From positions 168,064 to 232,063 of the forward strand of contig VSDK01027954.1 in NCBI GenBank assembly GCA_009767595.1: a DNA stretch of 64,000 nucleotides, written 5' to 3'. A program made the translations under genes and the position numbers. This document shows, in pieces, positions 53,635-64,000 of the stretch (its first letter is position 1; every line of letters begins with the position of its first letter). This stretch comes from Symbiodinium kawagutii (Eukaryota; Sar; Dinophyceae; Suessiales; Symbiodiniaceae). The notes under the pieces were generated by a model, which saw only the letters and a list, made by a program, of their open reading frames with translations, had not been told where the DNA came from and made no database searches.

Positions 53635-54830
53635 GCAAAAGCTATGGGGCCAGGGGCCAGGGTCACATCCGGGGTCACATCCAGGGTCACAGGTCTAAAA
53701 CGTAGGTCATGACTTTCCATTCTCAAGCCCAGTTTTCAGTTCAGACATAGCCTCCGTTTGGATGAGTGTATTTTTTGCTGGTGGGATCTGCTTAATTTTA
53801 CGGAAGTTGGGCCATACTCACTGAAGCATAAGTGCCGATGTAGCGGGCTAGGGCATTGGGGGCATGTAGATCCCAGGTTAGGCAACATCGCAAAAACCGC
53901 CGCCTTTAGCTTGTGATGAGGCTATGTTTGCACGGCCTAGCTGCTGACAATATCTTTTCTTAAGCCGTGTCCGGGGCGTAAAGGATGGTCTACCAAACTT
54001 TGGTTGGTACCAGCGCCACTGCCTTTCACGTACTGGCATGGCTGCTTGGTGTATGTGCGTTTGCACTTTTGAGTTTAGTGGTACCAGTCGCTTGTGTACC
54101 ATTTTTGGCCACATTGAAAACACCATATTTGCAATTTGGTAATGCCGCCCAAATTTTTGCATATCAATCATCAATTCTTTCACGCATACCACACCATTTG
54201 GAAAAAAAAATGTTGCCATGCTAGACCATTCTAGGTTGTAATCATTACCTGGTGGATCATTAAAGATTTTTCAAGGCTATCCTCTACCTATTGATTGTCT
54301 AACCGTGGTCATGAATGATAGGCCTATCATTACATGGTAGGTCATACTCTTCATTACCTTGTAGACGATTAAAGATCATTCAAGACCATTGATTATTCAA
54401 GGTGATAACCAACATTACCATTGTATACCATTCTTGGTCATCTTGACATGATTACTGTAAGCGTTTGATTGACCAACCATTTAGACATCATCAACCATTA
54501 AAACCATTTAAGAATATTTCAGCCAATGACGTGGAGCATTACCGTGGCTGATCATGGATCCATTACATAACAATCATAAAACCAACATTGATCCTAAAAC
54601 CATTTGATGCTTATCCATGATTCATTGGGCCGCGCAGCGCCTCTGGATGTGCTGACTCGCATGCTGTCAGAATGAAATATCCATGATTCATGGATCCACG
54701 ATTCATTAACATAAACCATCATGAAATCCAAGGTTGATGGTCCATCATTATATAAACCATTAACATTAACCAACCACCATTAAAGTAAACCCATCCTTGA
54801 TCGGTCCAACATGGTCCAACCCTCACCCAG

Positions 54831-54927
54831 GTCTTGGGCATCGCGTCGGAGATGGTGCACCGTCTGGGTCTCAGGGTAGATGGCCAGGTCAAACCGGCGT
54901 TCCGAACGGTTGGCTTTTCGCCACCTG
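54831..54927 (+). CDS. exon, unidentified gene
   Basis: Acceptor CCTCACCCAG, donor GTGAATGG. Reads VLGIASEMVHRLGLRVDG then QVKPAFRTVGFSPP. Highly protein-like and well bounded. Whether it continues the DENN gene or starts another is unknown. 53700-54830 is CAT/ACC-rich intron-like DNA. Confidence 0.7.
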
Positions 54928-54955
54928 GTGAATGGAGGGGTTGATATACACCATA

Positions 54956-55022
54956 TGGTGGTTGGATATGGTTGGATATGGTTGGATATGGTTGGATATG
55001 GTTGGATATGGTTGGATATGGT
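54956..55022. repeat. GGTTGGATAT 10-bp tandem repeat (about 6 copies)
   Basis: Pure array of GGTTGGATAT. Regular GGTTGG spacing could support two-layer G-quadruplexes. Confidence 0.95.
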
Positions 55023-55152
55023 GGTTGGTTACACCATGTGGTTTCATAATATTTCTTATAAGAAATTGTTGGGTATGGTTGGTTTCGACAGTGGAGAAAT
55101 GGTTGGTTTACTATGGATACTATGGAAACCAACACGTTACCACCATATAACA
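55010..55152. repeat. foldback element with imperfect terminal inverted repeats
   Basis: GGTTGGATATGGTGGTTGG at the left pairs imperfectly with the reverse complement of ...CGTTACCACCATATAACAACC at the right. Inside is a perfect palindrome ATTTCTTATAAGAAAT at 55051-55066. Likely a non-autonomous element. Confidence 0.5.
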
Positions 55153-55742
55153 ACCCCAAAAATGGTGGGCTTACTATGATACACGGTCACCAAACTGGAT
55201 GATTTGGGGGTACCCCTTAACTTGGGGGTCCCATACTTTGAGAAACCACCAGATGCTCCAGATATGGAATGGTATGGGTTTGTATCGCGTCACGGAGTTT
55301 GCCAGCATTTGGGAAACGTAGGCAAATTATGGCAAATACACATGGAGCATTTGGGAAATGCTTGATGATCATGATGAACATGATAGTGAGGCGTGGTTGA
55401 TGTTCGATCATGATTAATTTGATGTAACAACACTTGATCGCTAATCTTCTCAGTCAACCGTTTCATTTGCTTTTGCTCGGCATGTTCTCGTATTCCGCCC
55501 ATTCGCGGAAGCTATGGATCTTCGTTCACTTGACTCCTGACCATGGAAAATCAGATACCTGCGCTAGCTGCCAAAACTTGAGAGCTTCAAGTACTGTATA
55601 AATAACATCAGCAGGATGATTTCAAAATCTTCAGCAGGATGATTTCAAGATGAACCAACAGAATGATTTCAAAATGAAACAACATCATCCAAAACGAGCC
55701 CCAAGCCAATTTGAACCAACATGAACCCATAGCTCGACGCAG

Positions 55743-55856
55743 CCGGAAGCCTGGCCGGTGGATCACCCACCAAATCCTCCAGGTGCTGAAATGATCTGCG
55801 AGCCTCAGACCCTTTTTGAGACTGGGATGGCAGTTGTGACATTCGGATTGGAATAA
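55743..55856 (+). CDS. exon candidate, unidentified gene
   Basis: After CTCGACGCAG the frame reads PEAWPVDHPPNPPGAEM then ICEPQTLFETGMAVVTFG to TAA. An AG|GTGCTG donor at about 55786 could end it earlier. 55857-56490 has nothing supportable. Confidence 0.5.
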   Translation, partial: PEAWPVDHPPNPPGAEMICEPQTLFETGMAVVTFGLE

Positions 55857-56496
55857 CCTTCAGCGGCGATGAAATTCATTGATCATTGATCCATGATACA
55901 CACCTGGTAGTAGTCTGGTAGTCTATTATCATCTACTGGTAGCATCACTGGTAGTATCACTAGTGATCCATTACATCTCGATCAAGTAATGTGTTTACTA
56001 CGGTGATCAATGATAAACGGTAGAAATAATGATTCCTAGCATTACATTGACGGCGCTGCAGAAGAAAAAACACAAATTATGACACAACTGCAGTTTTAAA
56101 CTATGAAGATCATCTAGTAGTCTAATAGCTCAAATACAGTCTAACATTTGGTGGCGATCAAAAACTGATCAATTAATTGTTGGACTAGAGTACATTGATA
56201 TACAAATACACATCGGTAGTTGTTTTGTGACTCGTTTCCATGGCCAAGCCAGCACCTTTTCTTTCCAAGTGTGAAGTGAGAGGCCACGTTTCAAATGCGC
56301 AAACGAGGCCACAACCTCAAGCATTCAAAAACCGAAAATTGGCAATCACGTTTTCGTTAGTCTGTCAATTTGTGGCTGTTTAGCATGCCCACCCACTAAA
56401 GAAGCAGGCAACCCTCCTCACCGACAAATTGCCTCCCTTGCACCTCGATGCCAGCGGCTGAACCCTTGAAAACTCCTGTCATTTGCGGGCGTTCAG

Positions 56497-56593
56497 TGGG
56501 CGCATGGCACAGCTGATGTCCTCAGCCTTGGTTGGGATCATGAGCCCCTTGGAACATCCCGGAAGACAGCCAGATGGTCGGCTTGCAGCTGAG
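56497..56593 (+). CDS. exon, unidentified gene
   Basis: After GCGTTCAG the frame reads GRMAQLMSSALVGIMSPL then EHPGRQPDGRLAAE before AG|GTAAAC. Strong at both ends. It continues open to a CSSCHGT segment if unspliced. Confidence 0.6.
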
Positions 56594-56919
56594 GTAAACA
56601 TTGATACAGCCGAAGTGAAAGTCACTCAGGACTGCTCCAGTTGTCATGGCACCAGGTGCAGAAGTTGACAGCTGGGTTTCGTGTCAACCTCACGGCAGCT
56701 ACGGCCTGTGAGCTGCACAGTTGTGTGACAGCAGTTGAGGCCATGGCGAGTTCTGCTTCGCTATCATTACACCGGATGTTGTGTAGATCAACATCGCGAC
56801 TCTGATCTACCCAAAAGACCCAGTGGTACACTGTGGCACATCCGTGCCCCAATTGCTCCAAGTGGAGCGGCGTAAGTTTGACCATCCCCAAATCCAAACA
56901 GAATTAGTTGAAACATGTT

Positions 56920-57013
56920 GAAACCGTGGCTGCAAACGTGCATTTCCTTACCGTCCTCATGAACTTGTGCGCGCATGGAAGTCAAGACTTGCTGCTCCTA
57001 CACGTGAATGGGT
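56920..57013 (+). CDS. exon with consensus donor, unidentified gene
   Basis: Frame ANVHFLTVLMNLCAHGSQ then DLLLLHVNG ends at a perfect GTAAGT donor. The acceptor is not clear. Probably the last readable exon of the gene preceding LCMT. Confidence 0.55.
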
Positions 57014-57224
57014 GTAAGTGCTGGAGCCATAGAATTTGTCCGTATGTGTTGCCTGCCCTTGTCCGGCTCAGAACGTGGCAGGAAACCACAGCACATAGCT
57101 ATGACAGCACAGCTTAAGCCTAGGCTTCGAAAAATTCAACGAATTTCATGTCCAACGGACGCCCAACATCTCCGCACCGCACGTTTCCGTTCACTCAGCC
57201 GTTGCACTGTGCCACCGCCACGCC

Positions 57225-60200
57225 ATGGCGGATGCCAATGGTGGCTATGCCTTTCCAGCAGCTCCCAGGATGGACGACTGGAGAAGGCCACCAGTCGATG
57301 ATGGAGCGGTGCAGTGTACACATGTCGATGCTGCCATGGCAAAGGCATCTTGCGCAAAGTTGGGATACTTCCAGGAGAGCCATTGGGAGAGTCACATGGA
57401 TGACTGGCTGGTTTTAGTTTGTTTTTTTGTTAGCCGAAATTTGCTGGTATGTGTGATCTTTGATATCTTTGATTGATGTTGATTGATTAGCCAATATTTT
57501 TCAGAGGGTGGTTCAACCACCCATGGGATGAACATGTCAATGGATGGTATTCACATGTATCCACAGTGACCATCATAGCCAGAAATGGAGAGTAAGGGGA
57601 AAATTATCGAGAGAGAGACATGGTGGTATCACCAGCAGTCATCAGAGGCATGAATTCATGCTGAGGCCCATGAGCAAATAGCGAAAATCGATACGTCCCT
57701 AACAAAAAAGGCCCATTCAACTGACAAGAACTTGCCATAGAACCGATCTATAGTGCATAGATGTCCATAGTCCATAGTTTTGAATTTCTTTTGGCAAGCT
57801 TTTGGCACCCGGCCCTCCCAGCTCCCAACATGCCCATCCTCCCGGTGCTGAGCTCGCTCCAGGACCCTTACGTGGAGCAGCTGATCCGCAGTCGGCCCTC
57901 CAGCGGTTCGCCCTTGATCCACCGTGGCTACTGGTCCCGCGTGGAGGCCATCCGTCAAAGCGTGCTGCGCTTCGTCCAGGCTGCGCCGGAACGCGGTGGG
58001 GTGCAGGTGGAGGCTTGGCGGCAGCTGCTGGCTGAGCTAAGGCTGCGCTGATGCACTGAGCTACGCTTCGGTTTCGAAATGGGGACATGATGGGAAGATG
58101 TCAATAAAGTTCAAGCATGTTGAAATCCTGTAACTACTAGATTAGTTGTTCAAGCATGTTTGAATCCTCTATTAGTATGACAAAGATCCGAAGGTGTGTG
58201 TCATTAGGGTTACTTTGGGGAGGCTCACCTGTTTACCGCTCGATTCGAATATGGTCAGGGCAGACTCTGGCGCATTTGTGTGTGGCAAATGTCGGTCAAA
58301 GCACCTGATGACACACAATCCTTTAAAGATAACGGTGGTGAAATGGACTGGGGGGTAGTTCAACATATACATGGTGATTCTGAGTTGGTTTTTGTCGTTC
58401 ACGTGCCCCTTCTTTGAGGATCAATGTGACATAGCCGTGTCATCGAACGTGTCGAATGAAGTTGTGGTATCAGGATGTATCAGGGCGATTCCGCCATATC
58501 ATTGTGCTTTTTCGATTGAGTGGCCCTGACACATGGAAACAACTGTACGGTAGGGTGGTGCATAAATCTTGAACATCTTGAATGCTAGCGTTCAGACCCT
58601 GGGAGTATCATCATGGAAAAAATGGGCAGTGGATACTTAATACAGTGGTTAGGGATGATGATATCCATTGCATGTTGAGATATTTTTGCATCATTCGTCT
58701 AAGATAAGTTAGGCTGATTTGGTCGATTGAATGGCTTGGTACTTATTCATTCATTCCTATTCAATCGGCCAGGCCGTTGGACGCCCTGGCAAATAACAAC
58801 AAACAAACCCAGCCAGAACTCTTTGGCAAACCAACCTGGAAGTGGAAAATCCTTGAAAATCTTCCATGTATAGTTGGTTTGCTTACTGTTAAAAGCTGAT
58901 TTTTAGTTTCCAGGTTACTTTACCAGAGTGTATAGATTGAGATTCCACTCGCCTTTCGCCAGATGATTTGCCCAGGTAAACCTGGGAGCGGGCTTAGACA
59001 CCATGTATTTCTGGCTGCGAGAGGATGCCACCCGCTGGAGAGACGACCTGGTTTACTTTGAAGTCGACTTCCCGGAAGTTCTGAGCCCCTTGGCTGGGAG
59101 TGATTTGGAGCTCCGGGTAGCCAATGGTATCCACAAATGGTGGTATCCCCCAAGAACCAGCAAGAGTGGTAGAATCGAAAGCTCCTGGCTGAGAAGAGGA
59201 TGACCAAGACACGTGAATGTTCAAGCTCGATTGCCTGCAGAGTGAACCTCTAAGATATCAGGCAATCATCAGATGCCAATTTTGCCTTATTCCGTTATCT
59301 TCAACGAGGAGCAAATCATTTTCAAGATGGGAATCAGTGGCAGTTTGTGATCAATTTCCCAGCAAAAGATGACACACGGAGCAGTCAATGAGGTTGGGGT
59401 TTGTTGTTTTTACGCTGGGACAAATTTGCGTAGAAGACCAGTGAACGATCAAGGAAGGTATAGATGGGGAGAGGGTCAAGCCAAAAGGGTTTATAGAGGG
59501 ACATTTCCTTATCATTCATATCGTATTTTCAGTTAGGTTGTTTTTTCCTTTTTTGGTAGGCATTTGATTTTACTGTGGGACTGTGGAATAATGGGAACTT
59601 ACGACGGCATTTTGCAGCACATTTTCACTGCAGAGCCCTGCCGTGCCAGTGGCCATGGCATTCTCGCGTGGGAGACATTATTTTAAGACTTGTCATGACA
59701 GGCCCACATTCATTGAAAGGGGGAAAGAAAGAAAGAAGAAAAAATGAGAGAGAGAGAGAGAGAAAGAGCGGGTGAAAGGCAAAGAAAGGGAAAGANNNNN
59801 NNNNNNCAGCAGGAACGTGCAATGGGGCAAATGGGTAAATACTAGGTCATTGTTGGGTAAATGCTGGGTAAAAATAGGTGGCCCATGGTCCATTGCAGTT
59901 CTTGATTTGCCCACTATTTATCCACTATGTGCATACATTAGTAGGTGATTTTGGTGCATTTTCTGGGTGAATAAAGGGTATGCCATACAGCATTTGGCTT
60001 CTGGAGTATTGTGGTTGGTGGTTGTTTGGTCAATGAACGGTTTTGTGAGTGACAAGCCTTTTGATTCCCATCCAAGAGCCAAAAAGGTAGCCCAATCCAG
60101 TTTCCAGGAAGTTACCCCCCTCATTGCAAATGAAGAGGCACTCAACGATGGCATTGGACGCATACCACACAGATCACGACAGCAGGTTCCAACCATCACC

Positions 60201-63200
60201 AAGCCGTGGTTCCACCGTTGTCATGGGAGACCCATATAGCCAAAACGGCCCAGGACCACATGCATGCGATCATGCACCACAAGCATCCACCAGCTCTTGA
60301 ATAGTAAATTTGGCGAATTTTGGTGGAGTGGTTTAGATATGGAGCTGACTGGAACTTGTGCCGACAAGGTAAGAAGATCAGTGCCATCAGCCGGCGGCAA
60401 AACCTGTGGCCCATGTTGGAGCCTTGTCTTGGTGAAACGGTTGAAATTCAGGGCTTCGGGGTCTGAAGTGCCAGTTTCCCGGAAATGGAAAGAAATAGTG
60501 AAATAGTTGCTTCATAGCTGGTTAACTGATGGTTAACGCTTGGCGAATGGTTGGTTAACAACGTGTGTTCTTCAGAATGAAGCTGATTTGTTGTACACCC
60601 ACTTTGCTATGCGGGAGTTTCTGGAGCCTCACCCTGAGCTCTAGAGATAGGCCACAGATTCTGCCGGAGAAAATTAACTGGGACTTAAAGTTTCGCTTGT
60701 TTTCCAGCCAAACTGTGTGTCAAATCGCTACTTGGTCCTTGGTCCATGACTGTTCTTAGGAGCCTAAGCAGCTGCCCACCCTTATGGACCTTGTTGCCCC
60801 CTTCCAACCATTTGTTCCTCAGGATGTGAGTACTTTGGACGAACTTACTGTTCGATGTGGTGGTGTCAGGGAGATTCGGACCAAGCACTGCCGCATGGTG
60901 CAAGCTGTCACTTGGCGAGGGAGCGCAGGTAAATATCCCTTTGTGCATCGGGAGGGGGTGATGGTGGACAATGGAATTCAAAGGGATGCAGAAAGGGATG
61001 CAGTGGATTTAGTATGTACTCGTGTGAACAAGGTGTTCGACAATCTTTAAGTACGTTGTTATGGTCCAAAGTCACGCAGCTCCGTGGGTAGGAGCTGAGA
61101 TGGACTTGGATACTGTACCATGATGTACCATGTCACAAGTCTTCACAAATGATGTCCCAGGCCCCCTGCAATGGCTCAGGATATGCGCATCGCCACTGAG
61201 CTGTCATCCGTCATGGAAGGCTGCGGCTTGCGGCCCGACGTGCCCACCATCTTCGTGGCGGAGTGTGTGCCTTGGATGCGACGGGGCTGCTGGGCTTGGC
61301 GGAGATAGTGGGGCAGCTTGGCCCACGCAAGCGGGCTGAAGATGGCTGAAGTGTGATATTGAAGGGGGTGCTAGGTTGGATATTTTTCGGTGGATTTTCT
61401 GGTAGGGAAGGACAATCATGATGAACCAGAACCATCCAAAAATCATTTCTGGTCGTATCCTGTTCAAAAACATTGCCAAAACTTGCTGGATCAAGACTTT
61501 CCCTTGTGACTAATGAATTGACACGCACGGTCATGTTCATGTGAAAAACATGTTTTATCGGAAATGCATTGGAAATACTAAACATATTGCCAAAACTATG
61601 CAAAACTTGCTTGATCAAGGCCCCCATTATACGCGAAAACCTTTGCTTCAAAGGCTGCATGTGTATACAACAACCACACTATCCGTGTTGCTTTTCGTCG
61701 CTAAGAGTCTAACACATGGTTTGGAACTCCTGGATTCTATAACTATAACTACATTATTTGTCGGCTTTGTTTGAAATTCTTTGGAGGGGGATTTGGCATT
61801 GGCCTGAAGGGAAGGATTCGAATTCCATGCATCTCACCAGTGCCAGTGGGCGTGACCCACAGCAAAGAAACTGCGATTGAATCGCATTGGGTCGCTGGAA
61901 AAGTTTTGTTTTTTGGATGACTTCCGCCGAAGCTGGGGATTCTGGTTGACCTACCCAGGGTTGAACTACGTGGGGTTGATCCACCTGTGGTTGAGCTACC
62001 TGTTTTTTTTCTTGGCTAACCAGGTGACAAGGCCAAACCAGGTGACAAGGCCATGATCTCAGGTGCTGGTCTACATGCAGGCCATGCATGGTGATGGGAT
62101 CATCCAGTGGGCCGCTTCAGCCGTTTCTGCGCCTTCGGCCATGGTCATGTACGAGCAAACGACGCTTGCTCCTGGAGGGATGGAACCATGGAACCCCTGG
62201 GGTCGGCCATGGGTTCTTGTGGCACGAAGTTCTGCCCATGAACCATGATGTACCTTTATAGTCTGTTTTTTGTATCTTTTCTGAAGGTGGAATTAGTTTC
62301 AGACATGGGAATAGTGAACTATTTTTTGGGGTAACCTTTCCAAAGGCATAATTTCAGACATGACCGTTCTGAATACCAATGCATACCTAGCTGGACCTAT
62401 CTATGTTGCACAGGAAACAGTCGCTTGAGGGCTCACAGTTACCTCCCTCAGAAAGGGGGGGACCAGGACTTAGTTTATTGACGACTGTATGGCCAGGCGT
62501 TTTCGGATGGGTCGTATCCCATTCCACAGGGACCTTCCAGGAGCTGCAACATGATTCACAGATGGTATTTCTTTGCTTGTTAGTGCTCGTTGTAGTTTCA
62601 TGGAAAGACGGCCAGTTTCCTGGAACTTCATTGGGGCGGCTTTGAATACTATGAAGGACATGGGATCACAGGCCCAATTGTATCAGCGCAATTGTCTTGG
62701 GCGTAAATGCCTGCAGTCACAAGTTTTTCCAGCCAAGGTTGTGAGAAATGAAGCCAATGTTGCAGTGACATTGGGGGTCTGATGAAGTACTCAAGAACTG
62801 TCAGTTCAGTAGGAAGTCATTGGAAACTGTCAATCCTGATTATGAATGATTATGAAACATTAGGATAACTATGAAATCACCGTTTAAAGCCGCTGTTTCC
62901 TGCAAAATCCCCAATCCGGTCACCCCAAGAAAGGCAGCCCGGAATTGACCGGCTTATGATGAAAAGAAAACTGACGGGCCAATGAATGGTGAGTTGATTA
63001 CACGCGATAAGCCATGAACAGCATTTGACAGTTTATAACTATACCGTCGCCGTTGATTTCATTATCAATTGGCAGATTAACTAGCCAATACCCATAGCGG
63101 TAAAGTCATGTGAAGTGGAGGTTTCGCATTTTTGCCAACACTCCCTGTTTCTGAATGCACTCGCTGGGAGAGTGTTCCGCGCCCCAAGGAACCCTCACGA

Positions 63201-64000
63201 CCGCTTCGGAAAGGTCATGGTCAAGAACTTGGCGGAACGTGGCTGTCCTCTGCTGTCAGTCTTTGATTATCCATCCATGGAGGCACAGAAAGAACGATAC
63301 TTGGAGAGAGGTTGGGCCAAATGCCAAGTCTTTGATATGAACGAGATCTACAGAAGTCATTTGGATCAATCGGAGGCGAGGAATGTGCTTGGACCCCGCA
63401 GCTTTCAATGTCCATTTGCAAATGCAATCGCACGCGTTTGTTGCCTCTAACGAACTTATCATAATGACATTCTTCCGAGGAAGTTTTGCCCGCTTATGAT
63501 TTAGGACTTGGTTTTCCAAAAGGTTAGATGCTGTACCCCGCCAGGTATCAGGTGTGATTCATCCACAAAATCTTATCATTTTCTGGGTGGTTGAGGATGC
63601 GTGGCGTTCCTTGTCGTGGCTGCAGTACCTAACAGTTGGCGGCATCACCTTGATATCCTTGCAGCCGCAGGTGCAACGTATCCATAAGATCGAGTTGATG
63701 GATGAATATGAAGAGTGGCCCGTCTGGATTTGGGGGGGATCAGGAGGTCAAGACCAAGGATGGGATACACGGTTTCGATCGGACATGCGAACATTCTTGT
63801 ACCGTGGGTTGCCAGTTGGAGAAGCTTTGGCTACCTGGTTAAGAAGTAATCACGACCACCACCACCACAACCACCACCACCACCACCACCACCACCACAC
63901 TTCGGCATATGTATCAAGTAGGGGAATTTGAGGTTGCGTATTCGTTGCTCAGGTGGCATTTGATCCAGGGGCACTACTTTGTCCTCACAGCCAGTCGTCC
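57225..64000 (+). CDS. leucine carboxyl methyltransferase (LCMT1/PPM1 family), multi-exon, 3' end beyond window
   Basis: These enzymes methylate the C-terminal leucine of the PP2A catalytic subunit using S-adenosylmethionine, in the cytosol. Exons: 57225-57374 (ATG; VQCTHVDAAMAKASCAKLGY), 57863-58006 (DPYVEQLIRS...SPLIHRGYWSR), 58976-59126 (VNLGAGLDTMYFWL, the SAM-binding loop, and VYFEVDFPEV), 61180-61266 (DMRIATELSS...VPTIFVAEC), 62063-62160 (VLVYMQAMHGDGIIQWAA, MVMYEQ), 63189-63384 (NPHDRFGKVMVKNLAERG, MEAQKERYLERGW, VFDMNEIY), 63671-63714 (KIELMDEYEE) and 63953 onward (WHLIQGHYFVLTASR). Phases agree at every direct join. Splits at GYFQ/DPYV and YEQT/NPHDRFG require GA donors. The segment between FPEV and DMR (about 40 residues in the family) is not securely placed. 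No catalytic motif is missing. Confidence 0.85.
58822..58927. mobile_element. MITE-like element, copy 2
   Basis: Left end TTTGGCAAACCAACCTGGAA and right end CCAGGTTACTTTACCAGA are related to the termini of 37522-37626, with an equal length of about 105 bp. Its own arms match at about two thirds of positions, so it is older. It lies in an LCMT intron just before the 58976 exon. Confidence 0.55.
59796..59806. other. assembly gap (11 N)
   Basis: Run of 11 N following a GA/AAAG-rich microsatellite (59725-59795). Lies in an LCMT intron. Confidence 1.
60576..60644 (+). CDS. exon candidate within LCMT region
   Basis: Acceptor GTGTGTTCTTCAG. Reads NEADLLYTHFAMREFLEP then HPEL to TAG. A GA donor (CCCT|GAGCTC) would remove the stop. 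It could be the missing link between FPEV and DMR, or unrelated. Confidence 0.45.
   Translation, partial: NEADLLYTHFAMREFLEPHPEL
60823..60928 (+). CDS. exon candidate within LCMT region
   Basis: After GTTCCTCAG the frame reads DVSTLDELTVRCGGVREI then RTKHCRMVQAVTWRGSA before AG|GTAAAT. Well bounded, but it does not match the LCMT family pattern and may be lineage-specific. A further open block (SDKPFDSHPRAKKVAQSS) lies at 60045-60160. Confidence 0.55.
63854..63899. repeat. (CCA)n microsatellite
   Basis: CCA/ACC triplets giving a poly-His frame, in the last LCMT intron, about 50 bases before the final acceptor. Confidence 0.95.

Noticed and set aside
56622..56897. 91-codon minus-strand frame
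   Set aside because: The + strand is also open with similar quality, neighbouring exons are +, and no minus splice sites were identified. Left uncalled.
61261..61340. Apparent frameshift in the methyltransferase after FVAEC
   Set aside because: Ending the exon at TGT|GTGCCT and joining to GTGCTGGTCTAC (62063) in phase 0 gives AEC-VLVYM exactly as in the family, so no frameshift is needed.
62403..62645. 80-codon + frame in an intron of the methyltransferase
   Set aside because: It lies in the homology-defined intron 62161-63188 and has no counterpart in the enzyme family.

Overview
The window reads as nuclear DNA of a dinoflagellate, most likely Symbiodiniaceae-like (inference). Coding sequence is broken into short GC-rich exons separated by introns of 0.1-2 kb. 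Acceptors are mostly AG followed by G, and some donors are GA or GC instead of GT. Nearly every convincing exon is on the + strand. Two intronless genes carry remnants resembling the dinoflagellate spliced leader just upstream. Large low-complexity tracts, hairpin-forming elements and a satellite array fill the gaps. No rRNA, tRNA, CRISPR or prokaryotic operon structure was seen.

Layout. 1-2.4 kb: T/G microsatellites, no secure gene. 2.4-6.2 kb: scattered exons of one or more unidentified genes. 6.48-7.70 kb: an intronless 404-residue multi-membrane-helix protein with a spliced-leader-like remnant upstream. 8.4-10.9 kb: more unassigned exons. 11.1-13.6 kb: an EF-hand frame followed by a large frame with a 'SHYWG' TIR-like N-terminal domain and six near-identical ankyrin repeats. 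13.7-16.1 kb: exons, one beside an assembly gap. 16.6-20.7 kb: a multi-exon gene with an RIIa/DPY-30-like domain split by a GA or GC donor intron. 20.9-22.9 kb: a pyrimidine tract and a satellite of about 238 bp. 23.4-31.6 kb: many exons of unidentified genes.

32.3-33.4 kb: an intronless BTB-domain gene with the clearest spliced-leader remnant (11 contiguous matching bases). 34.4-35.2 kb: a coiled-coil protein. 36.8-53.6 kb: a long DENN-domain gene whose conserved core is reassembled from exons; a gap of about 8.2 kb inside that core holds an RS-rich protein frame (46.4-47.2 kb) and a second multi-exon gene (48.4-50.7 kb). 54.8-57.0 kb: unassigned exons. 57.2 kb to the window end: a leucine carboxyl methyltransferase (LCMT/PPM1 family) gene, the best-resolved gene here. 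Seven exons plus the start of an eighth follow the family's conserved order, and homology fixes several splice sites, including two GA-AG introns.

The genes are not an operon or pathway. They share orientation, as expected for dinoflagellate unidirectional gene clusters processed by trans-splicing. Exon borders were read by eye from open frame, family motifs, phase and splice dinucleotides, and most need transcript confirmation.
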